A stretch of 64,000 nucleotides of DNA from Maritimibacter sp. (GTDB lineage Bacteria > Pseudomonadota > Alphaproteobacteria > Rhodobacterales > Rhodobacteraceae): the NCBI GenBank assembly GCA_002695005.1, contig NZNT01000029.1, positions 310,001-374,000 of the forward strand, written 5' to 3'. Each line of letters starts with the position of its first letter. Position 1 is the first letter of the stretch. Shown piece by piece: positions 9,065 through 18,199 of this stretch. The position numbers and the translations under genes are program-made. The notes under the pieces are model-generated. The model did not search any database. It was not told the origin of the DNA and worked only from the letters and a program-made list of their open reading frames with translations.

Positions 9065-10210
9065 TCAGGCGAAATAATCGCGGATGATCCGGGCATAGAT
9101 CGCCTTCAACTGGCCGATCTGCGAAATCTCCACCCGTTCGTCCACTTGGTGCATTGTCTTGCCGACAAGGCCGAACTCGACGACCGGGCAGTGATCCTTG
9201 ACGAACCGCGCATCGGACGTGCCACCCGAGGTCGACATCTCGGGCCGGATGCCGGTTTCCGCCTCGACTGCGGCCGCGACGAGATCGGAGAGCGGGCCGG
9301 GAGGTGTCAGGAAACTTTCGCCCGACACCTTGACCTCCATTCCGATCTCGATGCCCGCCAGTCCGGCGACTTCTTCCGCCGCCTCGCGCAGCCACGCGGT
9401 GAGGCCTTCGGCGGAATGGGCGTCGTTGAACCGGATGTTCACGGTCGCGCGCGCCTCGGCGGGAATGACGTTGGTCGCCGGATTGCCCACGTCGAAGGTG
9501 GTGATGGCCAGCGTGGACGGATCGAAATGCGCCGTGCCCTCATCCAGCACATGCGCGTCCAGACGTGTGACGAGACGAGCGAGCGCGGGAACGGGGTTCT
9601 TCGCGCGATGCGGATACGCCGCGTGACCCTGCACCCCCCGCGCGGTGAAATAGGCGGTGAGCGAGCCGCGCCGACCGATCTTCATCATCTCGCCCATCCG
9701 ATCCGGGCAGGTCGGCTCCCCCACGATGCAGGCATCCATCCGCTCGCCGCTCTCTTCCATCCACTCGAGCAGCGCACGGGTGCCATCGACTGCGTCGCCT
9801 TCCTCGTCTCCGGTGATGGCGAGGATCAGTGCGGCATCTTCCGGCAGAACGGCGGCGGCATCTACCGCAGCGGCCACCCAAGCCGCAACGCCGGACTTCA
9901 TGTCAGTTGCGCCCCGGCCCCAAATCCAGCCGTCCTTTTCTTCCGCTCCAAAGGGCTGAACCGTCCAGGCACCGGTATCGCCCACGGGAACGACATCGGT
10001 ATGCCCGTTGAACCCAAGCCGGCGCTTGGCGTCCTTAGGGCCTTTGCGCGCGAACAGATTGGACACCCCCCCTCGGTCGACCCGCGCGCACTCGAACCCC
10101 GCATCGGCAAGCAAATCGGCAAGGTAGACCAGAGCGCCGCCTTCCTCCGGAGTAACGGAGGGACACTCGATCAGACGGCGGGTGATTTCGACGGGATCAG
10201 CCTGTGACAT
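9065..10210 (-). CDS. dapE: Succinyl-diaminopimelate desuccinylase
   Basis: 381-residue M20-family zinc hydrolase that removes succinate from N-succinyl-LL-diaminopimelate in lysine and peptidoglycan precursor synthesis. The metal and catalytic motifs are [25 protein letters not shown] and the TGDEEGDA box with the catalytic Glu pair; [12 protein letters not shown] near the C-terminus is DapE-specific. The frame is open for 18 more codons upstream, but ATG at 10210 (MSQADPVEI) is chosen because AGGAAAGG sits just before it and it matches family length. dapD, acting three steps earlier on the same branch, lies about 8.4 kb away at 18564. Confidence 0.95.
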   Translation of the reverse strand: MSQADPVEITRRLIECPSVTPEEGGALVYLADLLADAGFECARVDRGGVSNLFARKGPKDAKRRLGFNGHTDVVPVGDTGAWTVQPFGAEEKDGWIWGRGATDMKSGVAAWVAAAVDAAAVLPEDAALILAITGDEEGDAVDGTRALLEWMEESGERMDACIVGEPTCPDRMGEMMKIGRRGSLTAYFTARGVQGHAAYPHRAKNPVPALARLVTRLDAHVLDEGTAHFDPSTLAITTFDVGNPATNVIPAEARATVNIRFNDAHSAEGLTAWLREAAEEVAGLAGIEIGMEVKVSGESFLTPPGPLSDLVAAAVEAETGIRPEMSTSGGTSDARFVKDHCPVVEFGLVGKTMHQVDERVEISQIGQLKAIYARIIRDYFA

Positions 10211-10487
10211 TGCGCACCTTTCCTGAGTTTCCAACGTGATACACGCCGCCCGGCAGACCGGCAATGTTGCCTTCGAGCGACAGCCTCCGCGGGATTTTCA
10301 GTGTTACGAACTATCTAGTTAACAAAATGAGACGCAGTGTTCATAAACGATTCAAGAATTACCGAGGCAGTGTGTGCGAGCCGAATGAGCGTAAAAATGC
10401 GCCGGGCCCGCGAGCGGATTTTCAGGTACCAACGGGGCTTTTCCCCGCCTGTTTCGCCATCTGCTTTCGGGCAGGAGGCAGGAAGAC

Positions 10488-12077
10488 ATGGCGACGGCGA
10501 GCGAGCTGCCGATCCAGACAAACGCGTCTGCACTACAGATGGCGAACACCATCTTCGGTGAAGGTGTCACGGTCGTTTCGGCATCTTATACGGGCGACAA
10601 TCGGTCTTCCGGAATCTACACCGACGGCGACTCCGAGGCACCCGGCGTGACACCTGCGGATTCGGGCGTGATGTTTTCTACCGGCCGCCTACGCGATTTC
10701 ACCAACAGACGCGGCGATCCCAACACCTCGACGAGCACCAGTTCGGACACCGCCGGCGAGGATGGCAACGCCGGCTTCAACGCCCTTGCCGGCAGCCAGA
10801 CCTATGACGCGTCCTATCTCGATATCGACGTGATCCCGACCGGGGACACGATCTCGCTCCAGTTCGTGTTCGCGTCTGAAGAATACCCTGAATACGTTGG
10901 CTCGGTCTTCAACGACGCCGTTGGGATCTGGGTCAATGGGGTCGAGGCGACCATGACGGTCGGGGACGGCACCGGCTCCGTGTCCAACATCAACGGCACG
11001 TCGAACCAGAACCTCTACGTCGACAACACGAACGACGCATACAACACCGAGATGGACGGCTTTACGGTGACGATGACCGTCAAAATGGCCGTGACGCCCA
11101 ATGTGGTAAACTCGATCCGGATCGGGATCGCCGATGTAGGCGACACCTCATACGACTCCACGCTTCTCGTCGCGGCGAAATCCGGTCAGGCGGCGGTTAC
11201 GGCGAACGACGACACGGTGAGTATCGAGCCGGGCGGGTCGCGTGTGGTCGATGTGCTGGCCAATGATGAGGGTCCGGGGCAATCCACGCTCACGATCACC
11301 CATGTGAATGGCGTGGCCGTCAGCGCGGGGTCCACGGTCACACTGTCCACCGGGCAGAGCGTCACACTGAACGCGGACGGAACCTTCACCATCGACGCCG
11401 ACAACGACATCGAGTCGGTCAACTTCAGTTACACCATCGCGGCTGGCAACGGTCAGGGTGGCGGGTCGTCGGACACGGCCTTCGTCACGATCAACTCGAT
11501 TCCCTGTTTTGTCGCCGGTACCCGGATCGCGACACCCTCGGGCAATGTCGCGGTGCAGAACCTGCGCCCGGGCGATCTCGTGGAAACCCACGACAACGGG
11601 GCGCAACCGCTTCGCTGGGTCGGTCGGCGCACGGTCGCGGCCTCCGGCGATTTCGCCCCTGTCCGGATTCTGGCCGATACGTTCGGCACCCACGGACAGC
11701 TATGCCTCTCGCCGCTCCACCGCATCCTGATCCGTGACGCCTTTGCCGAGCTTCTGTTTGGCGAGACCGATGTTCTGATTGCGGCGAAAGATCTCGTCAA
11801 CGATCACAGTGTCTGCCGGGTCGAGGGCGGGACCGTCGAATACGTCCATATCCTTTTCGATGCCCACCAGGTCGTTTTCTCCGAGGGTCTTGCGACCGAA
11901 AGCTTCCTGCCCGGACCGCAGGCCGTAGGCGGGTTTGAACAAGAGATTGTGCGCGAGATCGTCACGCTGTTCCCTGAACTCGACCCGCACACGGGCGAAG
12001 GCTACTCGCCTGCGGTCCGCACCATGCTGAAGCGGTACGAGGCGCGCTTGCTTCTCGCGCGGGAGGCCGCCGCATGA
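10488..12077 (+). CDS. Choice-of-anchor L domain protein with C-terminal Hint domain
   Basis: 529-residue acidic protein in three parts. Residues 1-240 resemble the choice-of-anchor L domain (TISLQFVFASEEYPEYVG, FNDAVGIWVNG), a beta-rich surface or secreted module. Residues 240-335 form an Ig-like/cadherin-like segment (VDVLANDEGPGQSTLTIT). Residues 340-500 form a Hint_2 (hedgehog/intein) domain starting at Cys340 (CFVAGTRIATPSG), with LSPLHRILI and a C-terminal VHILFDAHQVVF block. There is no Sec signal, as expected for type I secreted proteins of this group. AGGAGG at 10473-10478 precedes the ATG. It overlaps the next Hint gene by ATGA. Autoprocessing activity is possible but not demonstrated by sequence. 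Confidence 0.85.
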   Translation: MATASELPIQTNASALQMANTIFGEGVTVVSASYTGDNRSSGIYTDGDSEAPGVTPADSGVMFSTGRLRDFTNRRGDPNTSTSTSSDTAGEDGNAGFNALAGSQTYDASYLDIDVIPTGDTISLQFVFASEEYPEYVGSVFNDAVGIWVNGVEATMTVGDGTGSVSNINGTSNQNLYVDNTNDAYNTEMDGFTVTMTVKMAVTPNVVNSIRIGIADVGDTSYDSTLLVAAKSGQAAVTANDDTVSIEPGGSRVVDVLANDEGPGQSTLTITHVNGVAVSAGSTVTLSTGQSVTLNADGTFTIDADNDIESVNFSYTIAAGNGQGGGSSDTAFVTINSIPCFVAGTRIATPSGNVAVQNLRPGDLVETHDNGAQPLRWVGRRTVAASGDFAPVRILADTFGTHGQLCLSPLHRILIRDAFAELLFGETDVLIAAKDLVNDHSVCRVEGGTVEYVHILFDAHQVVFSEGLATESFLPGPQAVGGFEQEIVREIVTLFPELDPHTGEGYSPAVRTMLKRYEARLLLAREAAA

Positions 12078-13171
12078 GCTGGATCGGCCTTACCGATTTG
12101 CATCGGGGCCTGTTCAATCCGGCCGGCCTCGGCGCTGCCACGAACCAAACCAGCCGCCAGTCCGAAGCAGTGAACGCGATTCTGCCGGTGGGTACGCTTG
12201 TCATTGAAACGGAATACCGGGCGGAACCCGGTGAGGTGCAGACGATCCTGGACTACAGCCGGTTCAAGGACTGGCATCGTGCGCTGACTGTAACGCTCAG
12301 CGCACGCGGAGAGATGCGCGTCGCGGTGACTCAAGGCGACGCACGGTTCGTCGCGCGACTGGCGTTTCCCGTACCCGAGTATGACGCCCCGGTCAGGCTC
12401 TATTTCAGCTGGGATGGTCCGAATCGCCGGGGTCGCCTGGCGATCAAGTTAATCCACACGGGCGAGTTTTTCGTGGTCCCGGTGTCCGATCCGCTTCCGA
12501 TGCCGATGCTCGATGCCCTGACGATCATGCGAAATGGCCACGCCACGCAGATCGCATCGCAAACCGCCTTTGTCGCTGTGTCGGATGAGGTCGAGCCCGT
12601 GGGTCTCGCCGCCGGGATTTGCGGAAGCACGCCCGTCGAAACGCCGTCAGGTGCGGTGCCGGTGGAGCGTCTGCGCCTTGGCGATCGGGTTCTGACCGCG
12701 ACGGGAGGAAGCCAGCCAGTGCGCTGGATCACCCGGCGCACCGTGCCGGCGCTGGGGCACTTCCGGCCCGTGCGGCTGCGCGCCCCGTTCTTTGGCCTGT
12801 CAGAGGATCTGCTGATGGCCCCCGATCACCGGATGCGCGTGGAAGGTGCGGAAGCAGAATACATACTGGGCGAAGACGACGTCCTCCTGCCCGCCAAGCG
12901 GCTCGTGGGGAGCCATGCGGCGGCTGTCGAGGCACGCCTCAAGACTGTGACCTATTACCATGTCCTGCTCGATACTCATGACTGCCTGCTGCACGATACG
13001 GTCTGGGCGGAAAGTCTCTATGTCGGCCAGATCGGCGCCGACCGCATGCGTCTGAACGCGACCGCTCTTGCGGAAATGCCGGCGAGTGCTGTGCCGACAC
13101 ACCGGGGTTTCGCCCGGCATCAGCTGTCGGATGTCGAGGCCCGCTCGCTCGCGCATGTCCTGCATCGGTGA
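12074..13171 (+). CDS. Hint-domain protein with N-terminal beta-sandwich-like region
   Basis: 365-residue protein. Residues 1-175 are a beta-rich module of LamG-like character (TLVIETEYRAEPGEVQTILD, RLYFSWDG). Residues 183-330 form a Hint_2-like domain beginning with Cys183 (CGSTPVETPSGAVPVERL), with the APDHRMRV box and the YYHVLLDTHDCLLHD C-terminal block. It is translationally coupled to the upstream Hint protein (ATGA at 12074-12077). The two Hint domains share the order Cys, TPSG-V-V-L--GD, PVRW/LRW, P-HR, DDVL/TDVL, YVHIL/YYHVL, so they are paralogues. The function is unknown; products of this kind are common and undescribed in roseobacters. Confidence 0.82.
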   Translation: MSWIGLTDLHRGLFNPAGLGAATNQTSRQSEAVNAILPVGTLVIETEYRAEPGEVQTILDYSRFKDWHRALTVTLSARGEMRVAVTQGDARFVARLAFPVPEYDAPVRLYFSWDGPNRRGRLAIKLIHTGEFFVVPVSDPLPMPMLDALTIMRNGHATQIASQTAFVAVSDEVEPVGLAAGICGSTPVETPSGAVPVERLRLGDRVLTATGGSQPVRWITRRTVPALGHFRPVRLRAPFFGLSEDLLMAPDHRMRVEGAEAEYILGEDDVLLPAKRLVGSHAAAVEARLKTVTYYHVLLDTHDCLLHDTVWAESLYVGQIGADRMRLNATALAEMPASAVPTHRGFARHQLSDVEARSLAHVLHR

Positions 13172-13231
13172 ACTGGACAGGCGCGGGTCCTACTGCCAGA
13201 CTGACGCTGATAGTTTTATGGAGTTTTCCCG

Positions 13232-13828
13232 ATGCGCCATTTTCTTAAGGGTCTCGCCCTTGCCGCGATCCTCCCGCTTTCCGCCTGTTTCGATGCCGAT
13301 GTGACCGCAGATTTCACCGATACATCCGAGGTCAAGCTCGACGCGGTGATGACGATGGGCTCGGAAATCTACCAGATGACACAGGGCATGGGTGAAGACC
13401 CCTGCGAGGATGGCGTGGGCGAGGTGAACGCCGATGGCTCCTACACCTGCTCGATGCTTGAACGCCGATCGCTCGACGCCCTGCTGGCGGCGATGGACGA
13501 GCCGGACAATGATCTGGGAATCGGCGATGGCGTCACGATTGCCGAGCTCGACAATGGAAACATCACGGTCTCCTTCGATCTGTCCGAAATGACCTCGGAT
13601 CTGCCGCCGCCGGAAGAGCGCGAGCAGGTCGCGGCGATGTTCGGGGACGCGCTCGTAGGCCACGCCATGACGATCACCGTGATCGGCAAGGAAATCGTCT
13701 CGACCAATGGCGAAATCCTGAACGACGGCAAGGCCGCGCAGCTTGTTCTGCCACTCGAGACGATGTTCATGCCAATGGCGGACGCTATTCCCGAAAGCTT
13801 CGACGTCGAACTCGTCCCCGGTCGCTAG
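13232..13828 (+). CDS. Predicted lipoprotein, LppM-like
   Basis: 198-residue protein with a lipoprotein signal peptide: positively charged N-terminus, hydrophobic core and lipobox LSAC with Cys19 as the lipidated residue. The mature part (FDADVTADFTDTSEVKLDAVM) resembles LppM-type domains, with a predicted acidic beta-rich body and a Cys pair near residues 53-72 that could form a disulphide. Residue 20 is Phe rather than Asp, so outer-membrane sorting is likely. It stands alone 60 bases after the Hint pair; cotranscription is possible. The function is unknown. Confidence 0.7.
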   Translation: MRHFLKGLALAAILPLSACFDADVTADFTDTSEVKLDAVMTMGSEIYQMTQGMGEDPCEDGVGEVNADGSYTCSMLERRSLDALLAAMDEPDNDLGIGDGVTIAELDNGNITVSFDLSEMTSDLPPPEEREQVAAMFGDALVGHAMTITVIGKEIVSTNGEILNDGKAAQLVLPLETMFMPMADAIPESFDVELVPGR

Positions 13829-13855
13829 GGGAAGCGAGACGTCGCGCGGCAGAGC

Positions 13856-14863
13856 TCACCCGCCGAACAGCAGCCACCCATGTTCCGCGGCGTAGACCGC
13901 GAGACCGAGGAGGGCGACCACGGCGGCGGCAATAGCGAAAGAGACTCGGATCGACGTTTGATGCGTGTCGGACTGCCAATCGCGCGGACGCACGCCCTTG
14001 ACCCGGAATACGGCCAGAGCGGCGAGGTTGATCGCCGCAATATTGATTACGACGGTAGCAAGCGCCCGCACGGCAGGCACATAAGAGCCGTTTCCGAGGA
14101 GCAGCCCGAATGCCGCGAGGGGCGGGAGAAGGGCCGCCGCCACCATCACGCCGACAAGGCCCGAGGTTTGTCCACCGGCCACCATAAGCGCAGCGGCGGC
14201 GCCGGACGCGAGCGGTAGCGCGACGGTCATCAGCGACAGCGAACCGTCGTAGGCCATGAGCGAAGATTCCCCGTTGAATGGGACCACAAAGCCAAGAGCA
14301 ACGCCGGCGGCCACCCCGACGCCCAGTCCTGCGCCCAGCGCACGCAGCGCAATCCACATGAGCGGCACGGTGCCCAGCGTCGTCGCGAAGGCGAAAGCGA
14401 GGATCGGACCCAGAAGCGGCGCAATCACCATCGCCCCGATCACCACCGCAACCTGATCCTGCAAGAGCCCGATCGCCGCGACCACGGTGGCGAGGCCCGT
14501 CATGACGAGGTAGTCGACCGTCAGCGCCGTGTTCTGGCGGATGTCGCTGTAGATCTCCTCGCGCGCATTTGCGTTTTCTTCCTGCGCAACACGCTCGGTT
14601 TCGTCCTCGTCCTCGACTTCAGGCAGGCTCGCCTCGGTCGTCAGGGCATGAAGCGTCCAGCCATCCTGACCGTCCAGTGCCTCGGCGATCTTGTCGAGAA
14701 CATCCTGCATGTCGACGTGGTCGAGGGCGGCGATGATGACCTGCCGGTCGTCTTCGCCTGCGGGGAAGCAGTACCAATCCTTTTCGGGCAGGTCCTCGAA
14801 GCAATCCGAAATCGTGTCGACATGTTTTTTGGCGGCAACGATCTGGATAAGCCGGTCGCTCAT
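13856..14863 (-). CDS. DUF389 / TIGR00341-family membrane protein
   Basis: 335-residue inner-membrane protein. Residues 1-90 form a soluble alpha/beta domain (LIQIVAAKKHVDTI), residues 90-110 are an acidic linker, and residues 115-330 contain six or more helices of the DUF389 core (MTGLATVVAAIGLLQDQVAVVIGAMVIAPLLGPI), the family signature. The function of DUF389 is not established; it is often found near ion and stress genes. Its 5' end overlaps the upstream small gene by ATGA (14860-14863), so the two form an operon. It is convergent with the lipoprotein gene. Confidence 0.88.
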   Translation of the reverse strand: MSDRLIQIVAAKKHVDTISDCFEDLPEKDWYCFPAGEDDRQVIIAALDHVDMQDVLDKIAEALDGQDGWTLHALTTEASLPEVEDEDETERVAQEENANAREEIYSDIRQNTALTVDYLVMTGLATVVAAIGLLQDQVAVVIGAMVIAPLLGPILAFAFATTLGTVPLMWIALRALGAGLGVGVAAGVALGFVVPFNGESSLMAYDGSLSLMTVALPLASGAAAALMVAGGQTSGLVGVMVAAALLPPLAAFGLLLGNGSYVPAVRALATVVINIAAINLAALAVFRVKGVRPRDWQSDTHQTSIRVSFAIAAAVVALLGLAVYAAEHGWLLFGG

Positions 14864-15201
14864 TCGGCATCCTCGAAGAAGGGCGTCATCTGTGCCACGA
14901 TCACCGCGTTTTCAGCCAGCGCGCGCTCCATTAAGGCCCGTTCTTCGTCAGGGATGTCGTGGCCTTCGGACAAACGCTCGTCCAGCGTGCCATATCCGGT
15001 GACGTCCAGAGGCGCGAGGTCCGCCTGTTTCAGGATCGATACGGTTTCGCGCACGGCTTCGGCCTCATCCACGCCCGTGGCATAGCAGACAAGGGCCGCG
15101 CCGCTGGATTGGTCCGGAAGCCCGTCCCCCTCCTTGCGGCCCACGTCGACCAGCAGGGTGAACACCTGTTGGCGACTTTTTTTCTTTGGCGTTTCGGTCA
15201 T
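14860..15201 (-). CDS. Conserved hypothetical protein coupled to the DUF389 gene
   Basis: 113-residue soluble protein with a Lys-rich N-terminus (TPKKKSRQQVF) and a predicted alpha/beta body with strands VFTLLVDVG, GAALVCYATG and LAPLDVTGYG. No signal peptide, metal-binding cluster or known catalytic motif is visible. The alternating strand-helix pattern and acidic C-terminus resemble a small ferredoxin-like or regulatory domain, but I cannot name the family. It is translationally coupled to the DUF389 membrane protein and probably works with it. Confidence 0.65.
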   Translation of the reverse strand: MTETPKKKSRQQVFTLLVDVGRKEGDGLPDQSSGAALVCYATGVDEAEAVRETVSILKQADLAPLDVTGYGTLDERLSEGHDIPDEERALMERALAENAVIVAQMTPFFEDAE

Positions 15202-15250
15202 CGCGCGTCCCTTCCAATCGCCGGAGAGGTGCGCCGGGGGAGGGGCAAAG

Positions 15251-16354
15251 TCAAGCGCGGGAAAAGACTTCCACGCCGACGGCGAGCCCGTAGAACAGGA
15301 TCATCAACAGGCTTTCGATCCCGATCCGCGCTGGCCCCTGTCGCTGGCGCAGGATGAGCCCGCCCAGCAGGATGGAGGTCATCAACATGCCCGTCGCGAG
15401 CCAATAGAGATCGTGCATTCCCACGGCGTGGAAAATCGAGCCTTCGCGATACGCCGCGTCGGAAAAGACGAGGAACAGAGTATCGAACGTATTTCCGCCG
15501 ATGATCCCGCCCACAGCGAGTTGAAGCGCACCGCGCCGCACCGCGACCAGCGTCGTGACCAGTTCCGGGAGCGACGTTACGACAGCGGTGATGAGCGAAC
15601 CCACAAGCGACGATGACAACCCGAACCGCGTGATGAACTGCCCGCCCGTCTGGCTTATGACCCAGCCGCAGACGCCCATGACCAATACGAGGCCGGTAAA
15701 GACAAGCGCGGGGGTGCGCGCCGACTTCTGCGGTTCCTCCGAGTCCTCGGGCTGGTCGTGTCGCGTCTCGTGCGTTTCGACCGGCTCCCACATCGGGGAC
15801 TCCCGGACCTTCGTGGCGAGGCGAACGCCCCAGAGGTAACCCGCAAAAATCAGGAGCGACACGGGATGAATACCGAAAAACGCGACCTCGGGCCCGGAGA
15901 TGGCGGCGATGGGCAGGCTGAGAAGGATTAGGAGCAGGACCGCCTGAAACATGTTGGCAGGCTCCGCCGCGGCGTGTTCAAGGTTCGCACGGCGATAGAT
16001 CAGATCGGCCAGGGCAAGAAACAGGGTCTGCGCCGCGATCCCGCCGACCGCGTTCGAAACGGCGAAGCTCGCATCGCCCGAGGCGGCCCCTGTGACCGAG
16101 ACGACGACACCTGACAATGACGTGGCCCCGCCGAGGATGATGCCGCCCGCCATCGCCTCGCCCATCTTCGTGCGGTCAGCGATCGTGTCGGCGAGTCGGG
16201 TCGCGCGGATCGACGCGGCTACGACGACGGCACCAGCCACCCCGAAGACGAGGAACAGGAGGGTCGAGGAGAGGGCGTCGAACAAAAAAAGGCCTTTCAA
16301 GGTTATGCGATCCTGACCTGAACCCAACACCGCCGATGCAACAGGGTTCCCCAC
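15251..16354 (-). CDS. Sodium/calcium exchanger-family membrane protein
   Basis: About 367 residues with two inverted halves of the NCX fold separated by an acidic cytoplasmic loop (residues 185-212, WEPVETHETRHDQPEDSEEP). The alpha-repeat motifs are diverged but visible: GGATSLSGVVVSVTGA plus AVGGIAAQTLF in the first half and SLITAVVTSLPELVTTLVAV plus GGIIGGNTFDTLF in the second. It probably exchanges Ca2+ or another cation for Na+. The start is uncertain: the longest frame uses GTG at 16354, while a TTG near 16301, just ahead of the first helix, would also fit. A second exchanger lies at 17119-18075. Confidence 0.82.
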   Translation of the reverse strand: MGNPVASAVLGSGQDRITLKGLFLFDALSSTLLFLVFGVAGAVVVAASIRATRLADTIADRTKMGEAMAGGIILGGATSLSGVVVSVTGAASGDASFAVSNAVGGIAAQTLFLALADLIYRRANLEHAAAEPANMFQAVLLLILLSLPIAAISGPEVAFFGIHPVSLLIFAGYLWGVRLATKVRESPMWEPVETHETRHDQPEDSEEPQKSARTPALVFTGLVLVMGVCGWVISQTGGQFITRFGLSSSLVGSLITAVVTSLPELVTTLVAVRRGALQLAVGGIIGGNTFDTLFLVFSDAAYREGSIFHAVGMHDLYWLATGMLMTSILLGGLILRQRQGPARIGIESLLMILFYGLAVGVEVFSRA

Positions 16355-16420
16355 GATGGGACTTGCCGCTTGGCCTCCGCCTCCCTAGGCTTTCTGCGAC
16401 GCAGCACGAAAGGCCACGCC

Positions 16421-17113
16421 ATGCTCGATCCATTCGGACAGGACATCTGGCTCGTAAACGGGCCCGAAGTCGTCGCGGCGATGGGCTTTCGGTATCCGAC
16501 GCGAATGGCCATCGTGCGACTTGAGAACGGTGACCTGTGGGTGTGGTCGCCCGTCGCCCTCGAACACGGGCTGAAGTGGGAAATCGACAACCTTGGACCG
16601 GTCCGCCACATCGTCGCGCCCAACAGCCTTCATCATGTGTTTCTGTCGGACTGGGCCAAAGCTTACCCGGACGCCCGACTCTACGCCGCGCCCGGACTGG
16701 CGGAAAAACGCAAAGATTTGAGATTCGCCGCGAAACTGGGCGACGCGCCCGAGGCCGAATGGGGTGATGAGATCGCGCAGGTGGCCCTGACCGACAATCG
16801 CATCACGACCGAGGTCGTGTTCTTTCACCGCGCATCTGCGACGGTCCTGTTCACCGATCTGCTTCAGCAGCTTCCCGTCGGCTGGTTCAAGGGATGGCGC
16901 GCCATCGTTGCCCGCTTGGACGGCATGGTCGGATTGGAGCCTGGAGTGCCGAAGAAATTCCGCGTCGCCTTCACGGACAAGGACAAGACGCGCGGCTCGG
17001 TCCGAAGAATCCTGTCATGGCCTGTGCATGCCGTCGTCATCGCGCATGGCGCACCGGTTACCACGGATGGCAGGGCGTTCCTGAAACGCGCTTTTGCCTG
17101 GCTCGACGTCTGA
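16421..17113 (+). CDS. DUF4336-domain protein
   Basis: 230-residue cytoplasmic protein of the DUF4336 family, diverged relatives of the metallo-beta-lactamase fold. Typical segments are DIWLVNGP, the TRMAIVRLENGDLWVWSPV beta strands, VRHIVAPNSLHHVF (the HxxH-like positions largely lost) and FTDLLQQLP. ATG at 16421 is used rather than an upstream in-frame start because GAAAGG at 16408-16413 precedes it and MLDPFGQDIW begins the conserved part. It lies between two exchanger-family genes on the opposite strand and converges with the second. The function is unknown. Confidence 0.82.
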   Translation: MLDPFGQDIWLVNGPEVVAAMGFRYPTRMAIVRLENGDLWVWSPVALEHGLKWEIDNLGPVRHIVAPNSLHHVFLSDWAKAYPDARLYAAPGLAEKRKDLRFAAKLGDAPEAEWGDEIAQVALTDNRITTEVVFFHRASATVLFTDLLQQLPVGWFKGWRAIVARLDGMVGLEPGVPKKFRVAFTDKDKTRGSVRRILSWPVHAVVIAHGAPVTTDGRAFLKRAFAWLDV

Positions 17114-17118
17114 AGCGC

Positions 17119-18075
17119 TTATGCCCCCGCGATGAGTACGCCGAGGTAGACGGCATAGGCCAGGATGAGGACACCGCCCTCGCGACGTGAGATGCGCCAG
17201 CCTGTCACCGCGAAGACCAGCATGGCGATGGTTGCGGCGAGCATGACCCAGATATCAAGGCGGATGATCTCCGCAGGAATGGTCAGCGGCTGCACCATTG
17301 CCGTTACACCGAGGATACCGAGGATGTTGAAGATGTTCGAGCCGAGGACATTGCCGAAGGCCACGTCTCCTTGTCCCTTGCGCACGGCGATCACGGCGGT
17401 GACGAGCTCGGGCATCGAGGTGCCGATCGCGACAATGGTGAGGCCGATCAGCGTCTCCGACAGTCCCGCCGCCTGTGCGATCCCGACCGCGCCGAAGACA
17501 AGCCCACGCGCAGCGATGATCGTGATGAGGAGGCCCGCGACCGTTACGCCCAAGGCAACCGGCAGGCGCATCGTCGCGGAGGGGACGGCCCCGGCTTCCG
17601 CGGAATAGACTGCCGCGGCGGCGCTGGACCGGCGGCGCTCGAGAAAGAGGGTCGTGGCGAGATAGACGATCAGCAGGGCAAAAAGGCCCGCACCGGCGCC
17701 GCGGCCAATACTTCCGGTGAGAACCGCCGTCAGCATGACGACGCTCGCAAGAGCGACCACGCTGCCGTCTCGTTTTAGCGCACCCGCATCAATCCCGACC
17801 GGTCGGAGCAGGGCCGCGATGCCGAGGATGAGGAGGATGTTCCCGATATTGGAACCGACCACGTTGCCCACGGCGATTCCCGGCGATCCGGCAAGCGCGG
17901 CCTGAAGCGAGGTCACCAGTTCGGGCGCAGATGTGCCGAATCCCACGAGCGTGAGCCCGATGACCATCGGTGACAGCCCGGCCTTTTCGGCAACGGACAC
18001 CGCGCCGCGCACCAGCATCTCGCCGCCAAAGATCAGACCGACAAGCCCGGCCAGCAGAAATACCACGTCCATCAT
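17119..18075 (-). CDS. Calcium/sodium antiporter (CaCA family, YrbG-like)
   Basis: 318-residue inner-membrane antiporter with about ten helices in two inverted repeats. The alpha-1 repeat is GLTLVGFGTSAPELVTSLQA followed by GNVVGSNIGNILLILG. The alpha-2 repeat is GLTIVAIGTSMPELVTAV followed by GNVLGSNIFNILGILG. The two acidic residues in APELVTS and MPELVTA coordinate the cation. The match to the K+-independent YrbG/TIGR00367 group is strong, so Na+/Ca2+ exchange is the likely activity. It is downstream of the GlsB-like stress gene on the same strand and convergent with the DUF4336 gene (5-base gap). Confidence 0.92.
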   Translation of the reverse strand: MMDVVFLLAGLVGLIFGGEMLVRGAVSVAEKAGLSPMVIGLTLVGFGTSAPELVTSLQAALAGSPGIAVGNVVGSNIGNILLILGIAALLRPVGIDAGALKRDGSVVALASVVMLTAVLTGSIGRGAGAGLFALLIVYLATTLFLERRRSSAAAAVYSAEAGAVPSATMRLPVALGVTVAGLLITIIAARGLVFGAVGIAQAAGLSETLIGLTIVAIGTSMPELVTAVIAVRKGQGDVAFGNVLGSNIFNILGILGVTAMVQPLTIPAEIIRLDIWVMLAATIAMLVFAVTGWRISRREGGVLILAYAVYLGVLIAGA

Positions 18076-18144
18076 GTCAGGAAACCCAAACCGCGCGGAT
18101 CGCGCCGGGTGGAGATGGCGATTGCGGCGGTCAATTCAATCCCC

Positions 18145-18170
18145 GCCGCCGCAGAAAATCCTGCGGCGGC
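18145..18170. other. Perfect 10-bp inverted repeat between the GlsB-like gene and the antiporter
   Basis: GCCGCCGCAG at 18145-18154 and CTGCGGCGGC at 18161-18170 with a 6-base loop form a perfect hairpin. Neither side has a U tract, so it is not a standard intrinsic terminator. It may be an RNA-stabilising or Rho-associated structure at the 3' end of the GlsB-like transcript (minus strand). Confidence 0.55.
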
Positions 18171-18199
18171 AATAATGCGGAGCGCCGGCAGTTAAGCCG

